Assembly (NCBI RefSeq): GCF_025150085.1
Contig: NZ_CP102280.1
Location: 1,189,001-1,253,000, forward strand
Direction: 5' to 3'
From: Dorea longicatena
GTDB taxonomy: Bacteria > Bacillota > Clostridia > Lachnospirales > Lachnospiraceae
Length of the DNA stretch: 64,000 bases
The position numbers and the translations under genes were made by a program. Numbering within the stretch: the first letter of the stretch is position 1; each line of letters opens with the position of its first letter. The notes below the pieces were generated by a model. It saw nothing but the letters and a program-made list of their open reading frames with translations, was not told the origin of the DNA and did no database searches. Positions 60,476-64,000 of this stretch are shown here, piece by piece.

Positions 60476-60568
60476 ATATTATTGAACTTATGGAAGATTA
60501 CTAAATATAAATGGCACCCTCTGGGGTGCTTTTCTAATGCAAAAAACAGGAAAGAGAGAGGTGGTGAC

Positions 60569-61339
60569 GTGCCGGATGTAAAAGAACAGATTAAAAATGA
60601 TTACCTGTCAGGTGTCCCTCCGAAGAAACTATCGGAGGAATATGACACCAGTTTGAATACAATAAAGAGCTGGATCAAACGGTATGGCTGGTCCAAGTTG
60701 AAGAAAGAACAGGGTGCACCTTCTAAAGCAGAGGGTGCACCCTCTGTCGTACCCGGAAAAAGGAAACGGGGCGGACAACCAGGTAACAAGAATGCAACCG
60801 GTCCGCCGGGGAATAAGCATGCTGAGAAGTTCGGGTTCTTTTCCAAACATCTTCCGGAAGAGACGTTATCCATCATTCAGGAAATGCCGGAAGATCCGCT
60901 TGATGTTCTGTGGGACCAGATTCAGATTGCATATGCTGCCATTATCCGGGCACAGAAAATTATGTATGTTCGTGATCAGGAGGATGCGACAACGACAAAG
61001 ATCGCAGATAGCTCCGGAAATATTTGTTCTGAAAAATGGGAAGTGCAGCAGGCGTGGGACAAGCAGGCAAACTTCTTATCGGCTCAAGCCAGAGCACAGA
61101 AGACGCTGGAAGGCATGATTAACCGGTATGAAGATCTGCTGCATAAGAACTGGGACCTTGCTACAGAAGAGCAGAAAGTAAGAATCCTGCAGATCAAAGC
61201 TAATACGGAACGAATGAAATCCAGTGGCAACGATGATGGAGAGGATGGTGTGGTGATTGTCAACGACGCGCCAACAGGTGAAGATATCGGACATTGTGAT
61301 ACCGAAGTATCTGGCAATATTCAACAACAGAAAAGTTAA
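60569..61339 (+). CDS. Terminase small subunit
   Basis: The 256-residue protein has an N-terminal HTH (LSGVPPKKLSEEYDTSLNTI then KSWIKRYGW), a Gly/Asn/Lys-rich linker (GGQPGNKNATGPPGNKHAEK) and a helical C-terminal part, as in PBSX-like TerS. It recognises pac DNA and feeds it to TerL. The start is GTG 60569 after AGAGAGGTGGTGAC; the open frame back to 60482 lacks a site. The large-subunit gene overlaps its end by 83 bases. Confidence 0.88.
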   Translation: MPDVKEQIKNDYLSGVPPKKLSEEYDTSLNTIKSWIKRYGWSKLKKEQGAPSKAEGAPSVVPGKRKRGGQPGNKNATGPPGNKHAEKFGFFSKHLPEETLSIIQEMPEDPLDVLWDQIQIAYAAIIRAQKIMYVRDQEDATTTKIADSSGNICSEKWEVQQAWDKQANFLSAQARAQKTLEGMINRYEDLLHKNWDLATEEQKVRILQIKANTERMKSSGNDDGEDGVVIVNDAPTGEDIGHCDTEVSGNIQQQKS

Positions 61340-62660
61340 GCACATTATCCTGACTTCCGGACGTGCCGGAACAAAGTCCAGTTATGCTGCTATTCGAACC
61401 GATTACCAGATTGTATCAGATCCACATGGTTCTGCAGTAGTTCTTCGCAAGCATCATAACAAGCTCCGAAAGACGGTGTACAAAGAAATGATCAGAGGGA
61501 TTAACCGGTTGGGAATTTCGAAGAACAAGTTCACAATCACGAAATCCCCGATGGAAATTACTTATAAAAAATACGGCACGACCATTTACTTCTCCGGATC
61601 AGACGGCATCGACGATACGAAAGGTATTATTGATGAGGATAAGCCGATCAAGCTGGTAGTATTGGATGAGCTGACGGAGTTCTTCGATGATGGGGAAGGC
61701 GAAGATGAATTGAGCAATATCGAAGCAACATTCGTTCGAGGAAATGACAGTGATTTCCAGATGATCTATCTGTATAACCCGCCCAAGAATCCAAATGCAC
61801 CGATCAACCAATGGTGCAAGAAGATGGAAAAGCGTGATGACTGCATTCACATTCATACGGATTACAGAGATGTTCCGGTCAGCTGGTTGGGGCATGCGTT
61901 AATCGCATCTGCAGAAGCTATGAAACGGGCAGATGAGAAGATGTATCGGTGGGTATGGCTCGGACAGGCTGTTGGTGTGGATGAGCTGATCTATTACATG
62001 TTTGGAGATCGACACAGGAAGAAACCAGATCCGGATAGGCGATATGACCGTATTTATATCGGCGGCGACTACGGACAACAGAACGCAACGACATTTGAAG
62101 CATTTGGATTTGACGCATACCGGAAGAAATTTCCGGGACTTGGAGAATATTACCACAGTGGCCGTGAAACCGGAAAACAGAAGAGTCCATCAGAATATGC
62201 GAAAGACTTGGTTGAGTTCATGAATGATTTGCATGAACAGTATGACAACAGGGTCTTTTATATTTTCCTTGACCCATCCGCAAAAGGTCTGGCCGAGGAA
62301 GTAAGGCGGGCAACCAGGGCAGAAAATCTTGATTATCAGGTATTCTTAAGAGATGCCGAGAATGATGTTGCTTTAGGCATCAGCCGTGTGCAAAAGGTTT
62401 TGAGCTTTGACATTATGACCACATCTCCAAAACAGGAATATGCAGTAAGTGAATTTGGAACTTATGAGTATGACAAGAAATCCATTGAAAAAGGCAAGGA
62501 AGTACCTGTAAAAGAATATGACCATTGTATGGACGCAATCCGATATTGTGTTATGGGAGCCTGGAAGAGGTTAAAATACTGGCTGCCGAAAGACGAAACG
62601 GAAGAAATAGATGTATGTGATATTAGCAGGAAGGAGGTAGAGGACGATGAATATCTTTAA
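61257..62660 (+). CDS. Terminase large subunit, PBSX family
   Basis: The 467-residue packaging motor has an ATPase part (HIILTSGRAGTKSSYAAIRT as the Walker A region, KLVVLDELTEFFDDGE as Walker B/coupling) and a nuclease part (IYIGGDYGQQNATTFEAFGF with the first Asp, FYIFLDPSAKGLAEEVRR, and EYDHCMDAIRYCVMG). The start is either TTG 61257 or GTG 61278; the second gives a more family-like VKISDIVIP beginning. The portal gene overlaps its end by 14 bases. Confidence 0.92.
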   Translation: MSTTRQQVKISDIVIPKYLAIFNNRKVKHIILTSGRAGTKSSYAAIRTDYQIVSDPHGSAVVLRKHHNKLRKTVYKEMIRGINRLGISKNKFTITKSPMEITYKKYGTTIYFSGSDGIDDTKGIIDEDKPIKLVVLDELTEFFDDGEGEDELSNIEATFVRGNDSDFQMIYLYNPPKNPNAPINQWCKKMEKRDDCIHIHTDYRDVPVSWLGHALIASAEAMKRADEKMYRWVWLGQAVGVDELIYYMFGDRHRKKPDPDRRYDRIYIGGDYGQQNATTFEAFGFDAYRKKFPGLGEYYHSGRETGKQKSPSEYAKDLVEFMNDLHEQYDNRVFYIFLDPSAKGLAEEVRRATRAENLDYQVFLRDAENDVALGISRVQKVLSFDIMTTSPKQEYAVSEFGTYEYDKKSIEKGKEVPVKEYDHCMDAIRYCVMGAWKRLKYWLPKDETEEIDVCDISRKEVEDDEYL

Positions 62661-64000
62661 TTATTTCAAAAAGAAGGAGATTGATACTGTGGATCCATCC
62701 TTTTACCGAAAGATAGCGGAATGGATATCCTGGTATGAGGGAAATGTCCGAAACTTCTCTTTCTACAAGGTATACAGTGGACGTGGAACATACAAACGCT
62801 GCAGGCGAAAGAGTATGGGAATGGCGAAGAAGCTGAGTGAAGATATTGCGGATCTCCTTTTGAATGAACGGGTGACAATTACTCTTGATGATGATCAAAC
62901 GGATGAATATGTGCAGCAGGTTTTGGATGACAACCGTTTCCTTGTGATGGGAAATGATTACCAGGAGCGGAAAGCCTTTACTGGTACAGTGGCGTACATC
63001 CCATATTTGGAAGATGTGGAGATTACAGAGGATGGAGAAGTTCTCTCTGGAAGAATTTGCATCAATTACGTGGATGCACCAAATATATACCCGGTAACAT
63101 GGAATAATGGAAGGGTAACGGAATGCATTTTTGCATTTCCACATACGATTTCAAGAAAAAAATATGTCCAGTTGCAATCTCATCTTTTGGAAAATGGGGA
63201 GTACGTGATCAGTAATACTGTATTGCGGTGCGAATCTGGAAGTCAGGAAGGAACGGAACTGACAGAAGAGGAATGGAAATTATTAAAACCATTCAAAACA
63301 CTTGCAAAAGAAGCAAAAACTGGTTCGGCAGAGCCACAATTCGTTATTGATCGTTTGAATATCACGAATAATGCGGACCAGAATAATCCAATGGGTGTTG
63401 CTATATTCGCAAATGCGATTGATACGCTCAAGAAGCTGGATACAGAATATGATTCGTATTGTAATGAATTTGAACTTGGCAGGAAGCGGATATTTGTGAG
63501 ACCGGAAATGCTGACGAATGAAGACGGCTCTCCGGCGTTTGATCCGGATGATAGTGTGTTCTATGCGCTTCCGGAAGATGATGCCAATGGAGAGGGGCTG
63601 TTGAAAGAAATCGACATGTCGCTTCGTGCTGATCAACACAGCAAAGCAATCAATGACGATCTAAATTACCTTTCACTTAAATGCGGATTCGGCACAGATC
63701 GATATCAATTCGGAGCAATAGGAGCAAAGACAGCAACAGAGATTATTTCGGAAAATTCGGATATGTATCGTATGATTAAGAAACATGAGATATTGCTTGA
63801 GGATGCATTAAAGCAACTGATTCGAATTATCATTCGTTTGGGAATGGTATTGAATGAGCCACTGAATCCAGATGCAGAAATTGTAATTGATTTCGATGAT
63901 TCGATTATTGAAGATAAGGAAACAGAACGCAATCGCGATCGACAGGATGTGAGCATGGGTGTTATGAGTCATGCGGAATATCGTTCCAAATGGTACGGAG
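62647..64000 (+). CDS. Phage portal protein, 3' end outside the window
   Basis: The frame is open from ATG 62647 to the window edge (451 codons). It fits the A118/SPP1-like portal group: YRKIAEWISWYEGNVRNFSF, KKLSEDIADLLLNERVTITL, RAFTGTVAYIPY-like RKAFTGTVAYIPY, NPMGVAIFANAIDTLKKLDT, and SLRADQHSKAINDDLNYLS. Portals form the dodecameric DNA gate of the capsid. The start follows AAGGAGGTAGAGGACG and lies inside the terminase gene end. Confidence 0.9.
   Translation, partial: MNIFNYFKKKEIDTVDPSFYRKIAEWISWYEGNVRNFSFYKVYSGRGTYKRCRRKSMGMAKKLSEDIADLLLNERVTITLDDDQTDEYVQQVLDDNRFLVMGNDYQERKAFTGTVAYIPYLEDVEITEDGEVLSGRICINYVDAPNIYPVTWNNGRVTECIFAFPHTISRKKYVQLQSHLLENGEYVISNTVLRCESGSQEGTELTEEEWKLLKPFKTLAKEAKTGSAEPQFVIDRLNITNNADQNNPMGVAIFANAIDTLKKLDTEYDSYCNEFELGRKRIFVRPEMLTNEDGSPAFDPDDSVFYALPEDDANGEGLLKEIDMSLRADQHSKAINDDLNYLSLKCGFGTDRYQFGAIGAKTATEIISENSDMYRMIKKHEILLEDALKQLIRIIIRLGMVLNEPLNPDAEIVIDFDDSIIEDKETERNRDRQDVSMGVMSHAEYRSKWYG

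Larger units (their letters stand above)
43624..64000. mobile_element. Siphovirus-type prophage, left part (continues past the window)
   Basis: The left end is taken as 43624, directly behind the cut SpoIID/peptidoglycan-binding gene. Module order is recombinase, lysogeny genes (minus strand), CI/Cro switch, early genes, recombination and replication genes, late regulator, terminase, portal (plus strand). Capsid, tail and lysis genes are expected beyond 64000. The exact core dinucleotide is not determined. No frameshifted genes were noticed, so it may be inducible. Confidence 0.88.

Noticed and set aside
1..64000. tRNA genes, rRNA genes and CRISPR arrays
   Set aside because: No cloverleaf with a GGTTCRANYCC arm, no rRNA-like sequence and no regularly spaced direct repeats were seen by eye.

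Overview
The window reads as a Lachnospiraceae-type (Clostridia, Bacillota) gut bacterium. The grounds are strong AGGAGG ribosome binding sites with many TTG/GTG starts, a moderate-to-low GC content, a clostridial GltB with a short propeptide before its nucleophile Cys, a ThiW/ThiC pair under a TPP riboswitch, Tn916/ICEBs1-family mobile DNA, and a siphophage with a PBSX-type terminase. I cannot name the genus from sequence alone. No tRNA, rRNA or CRISPR array was seen.

Layout. 1-5.6 kb: the end of a molybdate ABC-transporter ATPase gene, then repair and tRNA-modification genes (nfo, trmO, dus), an XRE-cupin regulator paired with a ProX-like tRNA-editing deacylase, and a CPBP membrane protease. 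5.6-11.8 kb: gltB-gltD, NADPH glutamate synthase, behind a clear sigma-A promoter. 12-13.2 kb: a secreted coiled-coil NlpC/P60 hydrolase. 13.3-15.1 kb: rpsB-tsf with a structured leader that contains a possible pseudoknot. 15.1-21.3 kb: a small integrative mobilizable element inserted directly behind tsf. It holds a Tn916-type integrase, an excisionase whose start codon appears mutated to ATA, a MobT relaxase with an ICEBs1-like oriT inside its reading frame, a DUF961 protein, repressors, a GNAT acetyltransferase and a stand-alone FakA-like domain. 21.5-30.7 kb: an acyl-CoA/acetate CoA-transferase, an intact IS256-family element that has landed in a long intergenic hairpin, thiC and thiW on the minus strand, a DUF1810 protein, signal peptidase I and a MATE transporter. 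30.8-36.9 kb: five molybdenum-enzyme genes: a DMSO-reductase-family subunit, its ferredoxin partner, and a three-subunit xanthine-dehydrogenase-type hydroxylase. 37.0-42.8 kb: xpt, then the conserved run pyrH-frr-uppS-cdsA-dxr-rseP.

42.9-64 kb: a holin and the 3' part of a SpoIID/peptidoglycan-binding protein gene, cut by a prophage that begins at about 43.62 kb and runs off the right edge. The prophage has, in order: a large serine recombinase, a lysogeny module (membrane protein, stand-alone restriction-type nuclease, ImmA-like protein, CI), a CI/Cro operator region, Cro, small early genes, a Sak4/DUF669 recombination module, a DEAH helicase, a primase-helicase, an iteron-like repeat region, RusA, a late regulator, a two-gene cargo island, terminase small and large subunits, and the start of a portal gene.

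How the parts work together. The molybdate importer at the left edge and the molybdenum enzymes at 31-37 kb share a cofactor need, and xpt beside the hydroxylase suggests purine salvage next to purine or heterocycle oxidation (inference). The often conserved order rpsB-tsf-pyrH-frr-uppS-cdsA-dxr-rseP is split here by about 22 kb. The most unusual items are the rpsB leader, the unassigned RNA structure between thiW and thiC, the ATA-start excisionase, the prophage cargo pair, the nuclease in the lysogeny module, and the gene split at the prophage junction.
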